This document shows, in pieces, positions 7,694 to 15,537 of a DNA stretch of 37,257 nucleotides. The first letter of the stretch is position 1, and each line of letters starts with the position of its first letter. The notes under the pieces were generated by a model. The model worked only from the letters and a program-made list of their open reading frames with translations. It had not been told where the DNA came from and made no database searches. This stretch comes from a virus, in IMG/VR virus record IMGVR_UViG_3300045999_010900, positions 1 to 37,257 of that record; one strand, given 5' to 3'. A program made the position numbers and the translations under genes.

Positions 7694-8167
7694 ATGAAAT
7701 CCAACTTGTCCGCTCCCGCTCCCCACGCCTCGCTCAACGTCGCCCGCCCCCGCCGGGCCGATGTGTTCACCCGCATCGCCGAGCCCACGCCCGCGCCCAG
7801 CCATTCCCGGTATCTCGCGTATCGCAAAGCCCAAGCCCCCGGCGTCGATGGCCAAGGCCGCTTCATCGGCCGGGGCGATGTCGAGCGCGGCTTCGCCTTT
7901 TTCCTCAAGTCGCGCGGCCAATCGGTCACGCATTTCAACGGCGGCTTCGGCGGCGAGTTTGGCCGCGGCACGCAGAGCAAGCGCCAAGCCCGCACCCATC
8001 TCAGCGATGCCGATCTGCTGGCGATCCATGAGCGCGCCCGCCGCGGCGACAAGCCCTACCTCATCGCCAAAAGCTACGGCGTCGACCGCACCACGATCGT
8101 CTACGCCCTGCGCCCGAGCCCCGCGATGGCCCGCGCCCTCGCCACGCAGACCGCGATGGCCGCCTGA
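7694..8167 (+). CDS. HTH-containing protein in the head-tail region
   Basis: A 157-aa basic protein. Residues about 100-140 (LSDADLLAIHERARRGDKPY, then LIAKSYGVDRTTIVYALR) look like a homeodomain-type helix-turn-helix as in resolvase/transposase C-termini, with 'LIAKSYGVDRTTI' as turn and recognition helix. The N-terminus is Ala/Pro/Arg-rich. A DNA-binding protein here, between the capsid gene and connector genes, is unexpected. It could regulate late genes or bind packaged DNA, or the HTH likeness may hide a structural role. The next gene starts 3 bp after its stop, so it is co-translated with connector genes. Confidence 0.65.
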   Translation: MKSNLSAPAPHASLNVARPRRADVFTRIAEPTPAPSHSRYLAYRKAQAPGVDGQGRFIGRGDVERGFAFFLKSRGQSVTHFNGGFGGEFGRGTQSKRQARTHLSDADLLAIHERARRGDKPYLIAKSYGVDRTTIVYALRPSPAMARALATQTAMAA

Positions 8168-8170
8168 TCT

Positions 8171-8518
8171 ATGAACGCCGCCGCCGTCAACCGCTTCGCC
8201 TCAATCGCCGCCCGGGTGCGCGCCCACATCTGGCCCTGCACCGTCACGGTCGCCGGCGGGATCGCGGTCGCCGTCGCCAAGAGCGGCAGCAAGCCCACCC
8301 GCACCCCCGCCGAGATGGGCACCGGCTACGTCGAGCGCACGCTCGCCACGTTTAACTTTAAGGCCACCGGCAACTTCGTCCCCAGCATCGGCGCCGAGTG
8401 GACCATCGCCAGCGCCGAGCAAGCCGACGAGGTCGGCACCCGCTGGCGGTGCTTCCAACTCGTCCGCTCCGCCGCCGGCTTCGAGCACGTCGCCACCTGC
8501 TTCCGCCTGGACACCTAA
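8171..8518 (+). CDS. Probable head-tail connector/stopper protein
   Basis: A 115-aa protein with no enzyme motif. It has a beta-rich body, GYVERTLATFNFKATGNFVP then GAEWTIASAEQADEVGTRWR and FQLVRSAAGFEHVATCFRLD. Small beta-barrel proteins of this size between capsid and tail-terminator genes are usually head-completion/stopper proteins that close the connector after packaging. The call rests on position, size and predicted secondary structure, not on a recognised family. A conserved-looking C-terminal FRLDT follows the last strand. Confidence 0.55.
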   Translation: MNAAAVNRFASIAARVRAHIWPCTVTVAGGIAVAVAKSGSKPTRTPAEMGTGYVERTLATFNFKATGNFVPSIGAEWTIASAEQADEVGTRWRCFQLVRSAAGFEHVATCFRLDT

Positions 8519-8528
8519 AAAACCCGCC

Positions 8529-9320
8529 ATGGAAGGCTCGTTGTCACTCGTGCAGGATCGGATCACACCCACGCTCGAGCGTTACGCCGAGGTGATGGGT
8601 CGCACCTTGGCCTCCACGATCAAGCGCGCCGCCAAGGGCGTCACCCGCCGCGTCATCTCGATCACCCCGCCCGCCTCGGCCGAGACCACCGGCGCCGCCG
8701 CCTACCGCCAAGGCCGGCGCAAGATCGAGAAACAGATCGATAGCGTCCTCGCCCCCGTGAAACTCAAGGGCCGGCGGAAGATCACGACCGTCTTCGGCCG
8801 CAAGATCGGCAAGCCCGTCTACGTCCCCACCAAAGAACGCTTCCCCGATGTCGCCGCCACCCTCCGCTCTCGCATCGTCGCCCGCGGCGGCGATATCGGC
8901 CTCCGCCTCAACCGCGGAGCCAAGGCGTTCGTCGATGTCCGCAAGGTCAAGGCCATCATCGCCGCCAAAAACTCCCGCGTCGGCGTGCTCGCCTCCGGCT
9001 GGCAAGCCGCCGCGGCTGCGCTCGATGTCCCGGTGCAGCAGTGGATCAGCCGCCACGGTGGCGGCGCCGGCCGTGTGACTCTCGATTTCTTTACCGCGCG
9101 GATGCACGTCACCGCCGAGAACTTTGCCACCGGCGTCCCGGCCGCCGTGCGCGGCGCACTCTCCAAGCGCATCATGTTTGCCCTGCAATATCAAAAAGCC
9201 GCCATGGAGCGGGAGATCGACTACATAGTCTTCAAAAAAGCCGAGGAAAACGCCATCGCCACCCGCAACTGGTCCGCCCTCGTCCCCGCCGGCATGATGG
9301 GCGGCGACGACTCAGCCTGA
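8529..9320 (+). CDS. Minor tail / head-tail joining protein (lambda Z or HK97 gp10-like)
   Basis: A 263-aa protein in the place of lambda gpZ or HK97 gp10, which help attach tails. It is helical and basic at the N-terminus (ERYAEVMGRTLASTIKRAAK), has a central TKERFPDVAATLRSRI and RLNRGAKAFVDVRKVKAIIA region, then a Gly/Ala segment VGVLASGWQAAAAALDVPVQ and VTAENFATGVPAAV, and a long C-terminal helix (ALQYQKAAMEREIDYIVFKK). 'GVLASGW' and 'ITAENxxxGV'-like strings occur in minor tail Z-type proteins. It is 7 bp from the next gene. Family assignment is tentative, structural role likely. Confidence 0.6.
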   Translation: MEGSLSLVQDRITPTLERYAEVMGRTLASTIKRAAKGVTRRVISITPPASAETTGAAAYRQGRRKIEKQIDSVLAPVKLKGRRKITTVFGRKIGKPVYVPTKERFPDVAATLRSRIVARGGDIGLRLNRGAKAFVDVRKVKAIIAAKNSRVGVLASGWQAAAAALDVPVQQWISRHGGGAGRVTLDFFTARMHVTAENFATGVPAAVRGALSKRIMFALQYQKAAMEREIDYIVFKKAEENAIATRNWSALVPAGMMGGDDSA

Positions 9321-9327
9321 GTATTTT

Positions 9328-9876
9328 ATGAGCACCTACATCCTCACCCCCACCCGCCGCGCCGCCTATGCCGCGCTCTTCGATTTTCGCACGCAGTTTG
9401 TGAAGGCCGCGCGCCAGATCCTCGATGCCGGCGGCATCACCGCGCTCGGGCCGGGCGAGGGCGACCAGCAGCAGCCGCGCAATTTCTCCGCCGTCGATTT
9501 CCAGCGCGGCGCCGCCACGGGCCGCAAAACCCGCCTCGCCCTCGGCGGCGGGCGCTACGAGGAATATTCCCAATTTACCGGCACGCTCGTCGTCCTCTTC
9601 ACCGTGCCCTACGAGACCGAGCAGAAGACCGGCACCGCCTACCTCACCGAAGACCACGTGCGCGAGCTCGACCGCCTCAGCACCACGGCGCACACCCTCT
9701 TCATGGAGCACCTGGAGCCCTTCACGCCGGCGCTTCTGCCCAACATCGACGTGCAGGAGCTGCTCCCGATCGAGCCCGACGAGCGCCCCGAGGAAGCCCG
9801 CGAGGTCAACACCGCCCGCGTCCGCTGGCGCGTGAAATTTGAGATCCGCTCAACCGCTTGGCCGACGGTCGCCTGA
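9328..9876 (+). CDS. Probable tail terminator protein (gpU-like position)
   Basis: A 182-aa protein between the joining protein and the tail-tube gene, where phages carry the tail terminator that caps the finished tail tube and binds the connector. The N-terminus has a helix (RRAAYAALFDFRTQFVKAAR), followed by strands around GRYEEYSQFTGTLVVLFTVP, a helix THVRELDRLS-like region, and final strands VRWRVKFEIRS. This alpha/beta order is in line with gpU-like terminators. No Shine-Dalgarno; the leader is TGAGTATTTT. Confident as a gene, moderate for the role. Confidence 0.6.
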   Translation: MSTYILTPTRRAAYAALFDFRTQFVKAARQILDAGGITALGPGEGDQQQPRNFSAVDFQRGAATGRKTRLALGGGRYEEYSQFTGTLVVLFTVPYETEQKTGTAYLTEDHVRELDRLSTTAHTLFMEHLEPFTPALLPNIDVQELLPIEPDERPEEAREVNTARVRWRVKFEIRSTAWPTVA

Positions 9877-9880
9877 TCAC

Positions 9881-10108
9881 TTACCGCTTCGCTGGTCTGT
9901 CGTCGCGCGCTATTTTCTCTTCAAATTCAGCGAGCTCCTTTTCGGCCTTTTTTTTGCGCTCAATGTTTCGATCGATCTGCGCCTGAACCATTTTTTGCGC
10001 TAGGGCCGCGGCATTATCCTTGGCCTTCTTTTCGCGATAGATTTGCACGCCGAAAAGAATCCCGCCCGCCAGCAACACCGCAAAAAACAAGGTCGCAAAA
10101 TTTTTCAT
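9881..10108 (-). CDS. Small membrane protein with coiled coil (moron)
   Basis: A 75-aa minus-strand product: N-terminal membrane helix (NFATLFFAVLLAGGILFGVQ, residues 3-22), then a charged helical tail (KKAKDNAAALAQKMVQAQID, ERKKKAEKELAEFEEKIARD). A Shine-Dalgarno-like AAAGGGTGG lies 5 nt before the ATG, unlike neighbouring late genes, and the gene is richer in A/T. It interrupts the plus-strand tail operon between tail terminator and tail tube and is convergent to the 9328 gene with a 4-bp gap. These are features of a moron expressed separately, perhaps from the prophage, with superinfection exclusion a common role; the function is not shown. An N-terminal anchor with a periplasmic or cytoplasmic coil is also reminiscent of an i-spanin. 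Confidence 0.7.
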   Translation of the reverse strand: MKNFATLFFAVLLAGGILFGVQIYREKKAKDNAAALAQKMVQAQIDRNIERKKKAEKELAEFEEKIARDDRPAKR

Positions 10109-10191
10109 GGCGCCACCCTTTGCACCCGTGCGCCCTGCGCTCAAACCAATTCGCGCCCCTTCGCGTGATTCGCGGGCTCTTCTTCTCCGGC

Positions 10192-10219
10192 TTCCGTGTC
10201 TTCCGTGTATTCCGTGGGC
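10192..10219 (+). repeat. TTCCGTG-type intergenic repeat, copy 4
   Basis: 28-bp copy in the divergent gap between the minus-strand membrane-protein gene and the tail tube gene. A related stretch, TTCGCGTGATTCGCGGGC, precedes it at 10160-10177. Confidence 0.9.
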
Positions 10220-10245
10220 AATCCTCCCCGCCGTGCCGCCGCGAT

Positions 10246-10267
10246 TTGACACGCACCCGCTGGCAAC
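10246..10267 (+). promoter_or_regulatory. TTGACA start-proximal element (tail tube)
   Basis: TTGACA at 10246-10251, 16 nt before ATG 10268; shares CGCTGGCAAC with the scaffold-gene element and TTGACACGCAC with the terminase element. Confidence 0.5.
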
Positions 10268-10945
10268 ATGCAAACGGACCCATTTTTCACGGACGGCCGC
10301 AGTGCGGTCCTCAACCCCGAAGTCTTCTGCCTGAACAACTCCGCGACCTACGGCTACATTTCCGACACCATCGACCGCGAGGCCATGGAGAAGGAATTCG
10401 CCGATGCCGATGGCTCTCCCCTCGGCTCCGATACCCGCGAGGGCTTTGAGAAAGGCGCGATCTCCATCCAGTGCGATCTGGCCAATGCCGCCATCGCCCG
10501 CCCCGGCCACATCATCCGCTTCCGCATCGGCTCGGGCGACGAGTTCTACGTCGCCGGCAAGTTTGGCCGCGCCCGCGCCCGCAACGACATCGTAAAAGGC
10601 TCGCTTGCTGTTAAGCGCGCTTACAACCCGATCATCACGAATCTCCTCTCGCTGGAATTCGGCCAACGCACCAATCTCACGCAGGCCGCCGGCGTCCTCA
10701 CCGGCGCCATCGTCGCCGCGCCCACCGTCGTCAACACCCGCTCCGGCAGCACGCTCGCCTACACCATGGCCGCCGCGCCCGATTCCGCCGCGCTCCCCGG
10801 CTGGCTCTCGATCAATGCCGGCACCGGCGCCCTCTCCGGCACCGCCGTCGCCGGCGCGTGGGTCGTCGACATCATCTGCACCGAGACGCTCGCCGGCCAA
10901 GAAACCCGCGTCGGCTTTGGCCGCATGGGTCTCACGATCACGTAA
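10268..10945 (+). CDS. Major tail tube protein with C-terminal Ig-like domain
   Basis: A 225-aa protein in the major tail protein position. Residues 1-135 form the tube domain (HIIRFRIGSGDEFYVAGKFG, RARARNDIVKGSLAVKRAYN). Residues about 150-225 are a putative Ig domain of the 'LPGWLSINAGTGALSGTAVA ... VDIICTE' type, common in bacterial surface and phage proteins. Lambda gpV likewise has a tube domain plus a C-terminal Ig-like domain that decorates the tail surface and may aid weak binding to cells. The gene has its own upstream TTGACA element and is followed by a strong terminator, fitting high expression. Confidence 0.75.
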   Translation: MQTDPFFTDGRSAVLNPEVFCLNNSATYGYISDTIDREAMEKEFADADGSPLGSDTREGFEKGAISIQCDLANAAIARPGHIIRFRIGSGDEFYVAGKFGRARARNDIVKGSLAVKRAYNPIITNLLSLEFGQRTNLTQAAGVLTGAIVAAPTVVNTRSGSTLAYTMAAAPDSAALPGWLSINAGTGALSGTAVAGAWVVDIICTETLAGQETRVGFGRMGLTIT

Positions 10946-10993
10946 TTTCAAAAACAAAAACCAGCGTCGGCCCGCGTCGCGGCCTTCTGCATT

Positions 10994-11032
10994 AACGCCC
11001 CGTCGCCTCACCGCTTCGGGGCGTTTTGGTTT
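10994..11032 (+). terminator. Intrinsic terminator after the tail tube gene
   Basis: AACGCCCCG at 10994-11002 pairs with CGGGGCGTT at 11017-11025 around a 14-nt loop, followed by TTTTGGTTT. It separates the tail tube gene from the tail-assembly and tape-measure genes. Confidence 0.88.
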
Positions 11033-11043
11033 AAGCAAAAAAA

Positions 11044-11706
11044 ATGTCGCCTACGCCCGAGTTCAAAGCCGCCCGCCGCGCCGAGCAACGCCGTCGCCTG
11101 CTCACCCACCTCGGCCTCGCCGAGCCGATCACGCTCCCGCTGCTGCATCGCCCCGGCCTCGTGGCCCGCATCTCTCTGGTGCCGCTCACCGAGCGCCACC
11201 GCCTGGAGCTGCACCTCGCCGGCAACGCCTTCTTCACCGGCCGCGCGCCGCTGCTCGGCGATGTCATCCAGTTCCTCTGGCGCCTCAGCCCGCACTTCCG
11301 CCGCCCCGATGGCACCTATCCCAACCAGCCGGCGCGGGGTGGCTGGCTCGCCCGGCTCCGCTCCGCCCTCGAGCGCCGCGCCCTCGCCCAAGCCGTGCGC
11401 CGCTGCGATCTCTTCGCCGCCGATCGCGCCATCACCACGTGGCTTATGGCCGCCGGCCAAGACGAGCCCGGCGCGCCGTGTGCCGAAGATTCCGCCACGC
11501 CCGCCCGCCGCAGCCACCTCGCCCCGCAGCACTGTTTTGCCGATGAGTTGGTCGAGGCCTTCGCCGCCCGCTACCAGCTCGCACCCGCCACCGTGCTCGA
11601 TCTCCCCGTCGCCCTCGTCAACCAGCTGCTCCGCGCCCGCCTCATCCATACCGAGGATGGCGAGCTGGCCCTGTTCGCCCCGTCCGACTCCCTCCTTTCC
11701 TCATGA
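11044..11706 (+). CDS. Tail assembly chaperone-position protein
   Basis: A 220-aa product between tail tube and tape measure, the place of the lambda G/GT chaperones that coat the tape measure during tail assembly. It is mainly helical and Arg-rich: TLPLLHRPGLVARISLVPLT, HRLELHLAGNAFFTGRAPLL, GDVIQFLWRLSPHF, and a C-terminal LVEAFAARYQLAPATVLDLP. I saw no convincing slippery site with a second overlapping frame, so the usual G/GT frameshift is not evident here. The ATG follows an A-run (AAGCAAAAAAA). The stop overlaps the tape measure start (ATGA). Confidence 0.6.
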   Translation: MSPTPEFKAARRAEQRRRLLTHLGLAEPITLPLLHRPGLVARISLVPLTERHRLELHLAGNAFFTGRAPLLGDVIQFLWRLSPHFRRPDGTYPNQPARGGWLARLRSALERRALAQAVRRCDLFAADRAITTWLMAAGQDEPGAPCAEDSATPARRSHLAPQHCFADELVEAFAARYQLAPATVLDLPVALVNQLLRARLIHTEDGELALFAPSDSLLSS

Positions 11707-13103
11707 GCTCCGATCTTCTCTACTCCCTCGGCCTCGACATCACCGATTTCAAGACCAGCGCCAAGGCGTCGAAAGAAGCGGCCGACGACATCAAAAAGAG
11801 TTTCAAGGGTTTCAAGGACGTGCTCGCCGCCGGCGGCGTGGCCACCGCCGTCTTCGGCTTTTTTTCCCAAGTCATCGACTACGCGCAGCAATCCAAGGGC
11901 AAGCTCGACGAAAACACCGCCGCCGTGAAACGCTTTGGCGATGCGATCGACCAGGCCAAGGATCTCTCGCTCAAAGCCGGCACGCTGGTCCTCGGCACGT
12001 TTAACCGGCTGGGCGAGGCGATCGGCGAGGCGATCAACATCGCCCGCTTCGGCTGGTCGCAGTGGGCCAAGGATCAAGACGCCCTCGCGGCCAGCAGCGC
12101 CGCCGCCGAGGCCGCCGAGCGCTCCCTCGCCGAAGCCAAAAAGAAGAACGGCGCGGAGTTTGAAAAAATCACCAACGCCCTGATCAACCTTAAAAAGCAG
12201 GAGCAGGATCTCAGCCTGCAAGGCATCACCGCGCAGGAGACGTACAATAAAAACTACCAAGCTTACCTCGACCTGATCGTGAAGGAGGCGAATTTCAGCG
12301 GCGACGCCGTCGAGCGCCGCCGTCTTGAATTGCAGATCTCCGAGGCGCATCTGGCCACCGGCAAGGCCCGCCTCGCCGTCGATAAAGAAGCCGCCGCCGA
12401 AGCCAAGAAAGCCGCCGAAGCCGACGAGAAAGCCCTCGACCAATCCATCAAGGACTACAACAAGCTCGGCGCGGTAAAACAAAAGCAGCTCGACTACGCG
12501 CTCAGCAAAAAACCGCTGGAGGAGCAGTCCGAAGTGCTCACCCGCCGAAAGCTCGAACTCGAAACCAAGCTCCTCGACCGAAACATTTCAACGACCGACG
12601 AGATCGAAACCCGCAACGAATTGCTCGAGGTCACAAAAAATCTGGATGAGGTCGGGGTAAAGCAGGCGGAGAAAAAACTAAAGACCGAGAAAGAAATCAC
12701 CGCCGAGAAGGAGAAGCAGATCACCCTTACTTACAACGCCTCCGATGGCACCGACACGCAGGCCCTTTCCGACCGCCAGCTTGCCGAACTTCTTACCACG
12801 ACCCAGCAGACCCTTTCCGCTGCCCGCCGCACTACGCCGCAATTCATCGGGTCCGACAACGGCGCCGCCTTCATCGAAAACCGCGTCGCCCAGATCCAGC
12901 GCGAGATCTCCGACCGCCAGCGCTTCCGCTCGGCCTACGCCGCCCGCGGCGAAGAGGCGTTCAATGATCGCAGCGCCTTCGAGGAAGACCGCTTCCGCCG
13001 CTACATCACGCCCGAGGATGAGCAGCGCCAAAAAGACCAGGCCAAAAACATCGGCGAGATTTCCGACAACATCCGCCGCCTCTTCGGCACGGGTCGCCGC
13101 TGA
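11703..13103 (+). CDS. Tape measure protein (short)
   Basis: A 466-aa protein that sets tail length. The N-terminus (LDITDFKTSAKASKEAADDI) is typical of tape measures, followed by a hydrophobic stretch AAGGVATAVFGFFSQVIDYA near residues 43-62 and long charged coiled coils between about 130 and 345 (for example EKALDQSIKDYNKLGAVKQK, RKLELETKLLDRNI). Using about 1.5 A per residue, the tail would be roughly 70 nm, short for a siphovirus. There is no peptidase or lysozyme domain. The C-terminal end is basic and polar (EDRFRRYITPEDEQRQKDQA). Translationally coupled to the chaperone-position gene. Confidence 0.8.
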   Translation: MSSDLLYSLGLDITDFKTSAKASKEAADDIKKSFKGFKDVLAAGGVATAVFGFFSQVIDYAQQSKGKLDENTAAVKRFGDAIDQAKDLSLKAGTLVLGTFNRLGEAIGEAINIARFGWSQWAKDQDALAASSAAAEAAERSLAEAKKKNGAEFEKITNALINLKKQEQDLSLQGITAQETYNKNYQAYLDLIVKEANFSGDAVERRRLELQISEAHLATGKARLAVDKEAAAEAKKAAEADEKALDQSIKDYNKLGAVKQKQLDYALSKKPLEEQSEVLTRRKLELETKLLDRNISTTDEIETRNELLEVTKNLDEVGVKQAEKKLKTEKEITAEKEKQITLTYNASDGTDTQALSDRQLAELLTTTQQTLSAARRTTPQFIGSDNGAAFIENRVAQIQREISDRQRFRSAYAARGEEAFNDRSAFEEDRFRRYITPEDEQRQKDQAKNIGEISDNIRRLFGTGRR

Positions 13104-13132
13104 TCTGCGTCACTCCTCAACTATTCCGCGCC

Positions 13133-14344
13133 ATGCCTCAATCCACCTACCAAGACCACTACTGGGGCACGCCCCGCCGCATCGCGCAGCGCCCGCGCGA
13201 GTATCCGTTTCGAATGAACGGCGATGTGGCCACCTACGTCTACGAGAGCACCTACGCCGTGGACATCGGCCGCTTCACGCCCACGGCCGCCGGCACCGTC
13301 GATCCCGAAAACGCCGCCGCCTACCTGCTCGAAGAAACCAAGCCCGAGATCGAGCAAGGCCGCATCGCCACCTTCCGCCGCACGTACAGCACGGTCCCCA
13401 CCACGCAGATCACGTATAGCTCCCGCGAGGTCACCAAGCCCCTCCCCTCGGCCGTCGGCATCACTGGGCAGACCTCGATCGATTACGTGGCGCTGGAATA
13501 TCCCGGCCTCGATGTCGGCCTCGCTTTCCCCTACCTCGGCGGCACGTGGGTGGCTAATAAAGTCTATTCCCGACTCCCAACCACGCACGTGCGCACAGGC
13601 CCGACCGGCGGCACATTTACGCTCACTTACCGCGGCAGCACCACCGCCGCCCTCGCGCACAATGCCGCCAATGCGACCATAAATACCGCGATCAATGGCT
13701 TGGCCACTGTCATCACCGATGGCCTCACGTTTAGCGCCTCCAATAATCTTTTGGTGGCGGCACCGGCGACGCCGCAAGTTGCGCTTACTATCACGGCCGG
13801 TTCTACGTCTTTCCGGGTCACGATGGACGCCGGCAGTCTCACGCCGGCAGGAGCTTCTACCGCGTTTACCAGTATTCAGAGTCCAACGCTGCAAGTTTGC
13901 TCGGTGGCGTTGCGCGCAATCGTCACCGCCCACGGCTTTAACGCCGCCAATCCGCTTTCGGTCATAATCAGCACTAACTCTAATCACGCTTTGCTTGCTC
14001 CGTCTACGATGTGGAGCGTGGTAGACGCCAATACGATTGCTTTTTTTGTAAATCCCAGCGCCGGCATTTCCCTCGGCCAATACCTCCGCGACTACACGCC
14101 CGGCATCCAGCGGGTGCGCACTAAAAACACCCAAAACTTCTATCTGCCCGGCGTCACGCCCGGCATCGCCACGCCCGGCGATATTCCCATCCCCACCATC
14201 CTCCAAAACGACATCTCGTTTCTCACTGCCGCGCTTTCCACCCTCTCCGGGTATCAGGCTTACAGCGCCGGCGAACTCGACAAATGGCGCAGCGGCGCGA
14301 TCTACACCCAAGCCACCGTCGAGATCGACATGGCCACCCTCTGA
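13133..14344 (+). CDS. Distal tail / baseplate protein
   Basis: A 403-aa protein directly downstream of the tape measure, where distal tail and hub proteins are encoded. It begins DHYWGTPRRIAQRPREYPFR, has a central Thr/Ala-rich beta region (residues about 150-275, with TFTLTYRGSTTAALAHNAAN) and a C-terminal KWRSGAIYTQATVEIDMATL. I do not recognise the family. The central region is markedly richer in A/T than its flanks (about 13640-14060), suggesting an inserted domain of different origin. Position and composition support a structural tail-tip role. Confidence 0.6.
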   Translation: MPQSTYQDHYWGTPRRIAQRPREYPFRMNGDVATYVYESTYAVDIGRFTPTAAGTVDPENAAAYLLEETKPEIEQGRIATFRRTYSTVPTTQITYSSREVTKPLPSAVGITGQTSIDYVALEYPGLDVGLAFPYLGGTWVANKVYSRLPTTHVRTGPTGGTFTLTYRGSTTAALAHNAANATINTAINGLATVITDGLTFSASNNLLVAAPATPQVALTITAGSTSFRVTMDAGSLTPAGASTAFTSIQSPTLQVCSVALRAIVTAHGFNAANPLSVIISTNSNHALLAPSTMWSVVDANTIAFFVNPSAGISLGQYLRDYTPGIQRVRTKNTQNFYLPGVTPGIATPGDIPIPTILQNDISFLTAALSTLSGYQAYSAGELDKWRSGAIYTQATVEIDMATL

Positions 14345-14346
14345 TC

Positions 14347-14691
14347 ATGCCCAAGCTCGTAGAAATCCCCCAAGACCTCGCCGATCTTTTTTCCGATCCC
14401 GATCGGGTCCGCGCTGCCTTTGAGTTGCTCAATGCTCTGGCTTCGTTGCAATTGCAGCTCGTCACACCTTCAGCCAATATCGGCGGCAAGATCAACGCCA
14501 CGAGGATCGTCGGCGAGGGCGAGCTCACGCTCCCGCTGCCGATCCAGTTCCGCACCGGCTGGGGCACGCCCACCGGCACCCTTGACCGCAGCAACTTCAA
14601 CGTGGCCACCGTGACCACGTCGCAACTGGCCGGGCGCGTCGCCGCGCTCATCGTCGATCTGCAATCGGTCAAGATCGCCCCGGGCGGCTAA
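14347..14691 (+). CDS. Small tail-tip protein
   Basis: A 114-aa acidic-to-neutral product starting 2 bp after the stop of the previous gene. It begins with a helical half (LVEIPQDLADLFSDPDRVRA, FELLNALASLQLQLV) and ends with strands (ELTLPLPIQFRTGWGTPTG, VAALIVDLQSVKI). No known domain is recognised. The tight coupling with the 13133 gene indicates a shared role at the tail tip. Confidence 0.6.
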   Translation: MPKLVEIPQDLADLFSDPDRVRAAFELLNALASLQLQLVTPSANIGGKINATRIVGEGELTLPLPIQFRTGWGTPTGTLDRSNFNVATVTTSQLAGRVAALIVDLQSVKIAPGG

Positions 14692-14693
14692 TT

Positions 14694-14712
14694 TTGACAC
14701 GGGGCCGCAGCC
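14694..14712 (+). promoter_or_regulatory. TTGACA start-proximal element
   Basis: TTTTGACAC with TTGACA at 14694-14699 directly after the stop of the 14347 gene and 13 nt before ATG 14713. Confidence 0.45.
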
Positions 14713-15516
14713 ATGAGCGGTCTCGGCCCAATTCTCTACGCGCCCTGGGGCGCATCCGCCTCTTGGCGCATGGCGATCACCCGCGACGGTGCCGCCCTCG
14801 ATCTCACGGGCGCCAGTGCCATCGCCTTTACCCTGCGCGATAGCCCCACGCTCCCCGACTCCTCCGCCGCGCTCACGCTCAACCTCACCGCCGGCCTCAC
14901 CGTCGTCGATGCCCTTGCCGGCCTCGTGAGCGTCACCCTCACCGCCGCCCAGTCTGCCGCCCTGCGGTCGTATGGGAATTATTACTACAAGGTCGCCGCC
15001 ACCCTCGCCGGTGGCTCCGTGGCCATCCCCGATCTCCTCCGCGGCGAATTCACCACCGACCTCGCCTCCCTCGAATCCCAAGTTTGCGACGGCGGCAACA
15101 TCCTGCGCCTCGACGCTTCCTCCGGCACGCTCACTCCCACCACGCCCGACATGGCCAACTACATCATCAACCGCTACGATCTCACCGGCCTCACCGGCGG
15201 CACGAGCGTCAAGCTCGACGGCCTCCCCACCGCGACCCTCGCCTTCCTCGCCAACGGCGCCGTGGTGCGCGTTTACTTCAGCGGCGGCATCATGGCCGAC
15301 TTCCGCCTCCGGGCCAACACCGGCGCCGAGACCGAGAGCGCCCCCTGGAAGATCCTCGCCGACAACGCCACCCTCCGCCTATGGGAACTCCTCGGCGTGT
15401 GGAAGGAAGGCGCGCCCTGCCTCTGGGTCAGCTCGCTCTCCAAGTTCAAACAAGTCCTCGAAAACTCCGGCTCCATCGCCCTCGCCGACGACGCCGATGC
15501 CTTTGTCCTGCCATAA
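14713..15516 (+). CDS. Baseplate protein with BppU-like N-terminal domain
   Basis: A 267-aa protein. The N-terminal 110 residues (SASWRMAITRDGAALDLTGA, SAIAFTLRDSP, GLVSVTLTAAQSAALRSYGN, YYYKVAATLAGGSVAIPDLL) have the layout of the BppU/upper-baseplate Ig-like domain, in which a 'dG..lDLTGa.i.ftlr' strand pair is followed by 'G.v.vtLtaaqt..l'. The C-terminal half is beta-rich (VRVYFSGGIMADFRLRAN) with two tryptophan-containing strands (ATLRLWELLGVWKEGAPCLW). It lies just before the tail fibre gene, which agrees with a platform for the fibre. Confidence 0.65.
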   Translation: MSGLGPILYAPWGASASWRMAITRDGAALDLTGASAIAFTLRDSPTLPDSSAALTLNLTAGLTVVDALAGLVSVTLTAAQSAALRSYGNYYYKVAATLAGGSVAIPDLLRGEFTTDLASLESQVCDGGNILRLDASSGTLTPTTPDMANYIINRYDLTGLTGGTSVKLDGLPTATLAFLANGAVVRVYFSGGIMADFRLRANTGAETESAPWKILADNATLRLWELLGVWKEGAPCLWVSSLSKFKQVLENSGSIALADDADAFVLP

Positions 15517-15537
15517 CTTTTCCCACGCCCCTGCCCG

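Noticed and set aside
11650-11710. Programmed frameshift in the tail chaperone gene
   Set aside because: No convincing slippery heptamer with an extended second frame was found; the gene ends in an ATGA overlap with the tape measure.
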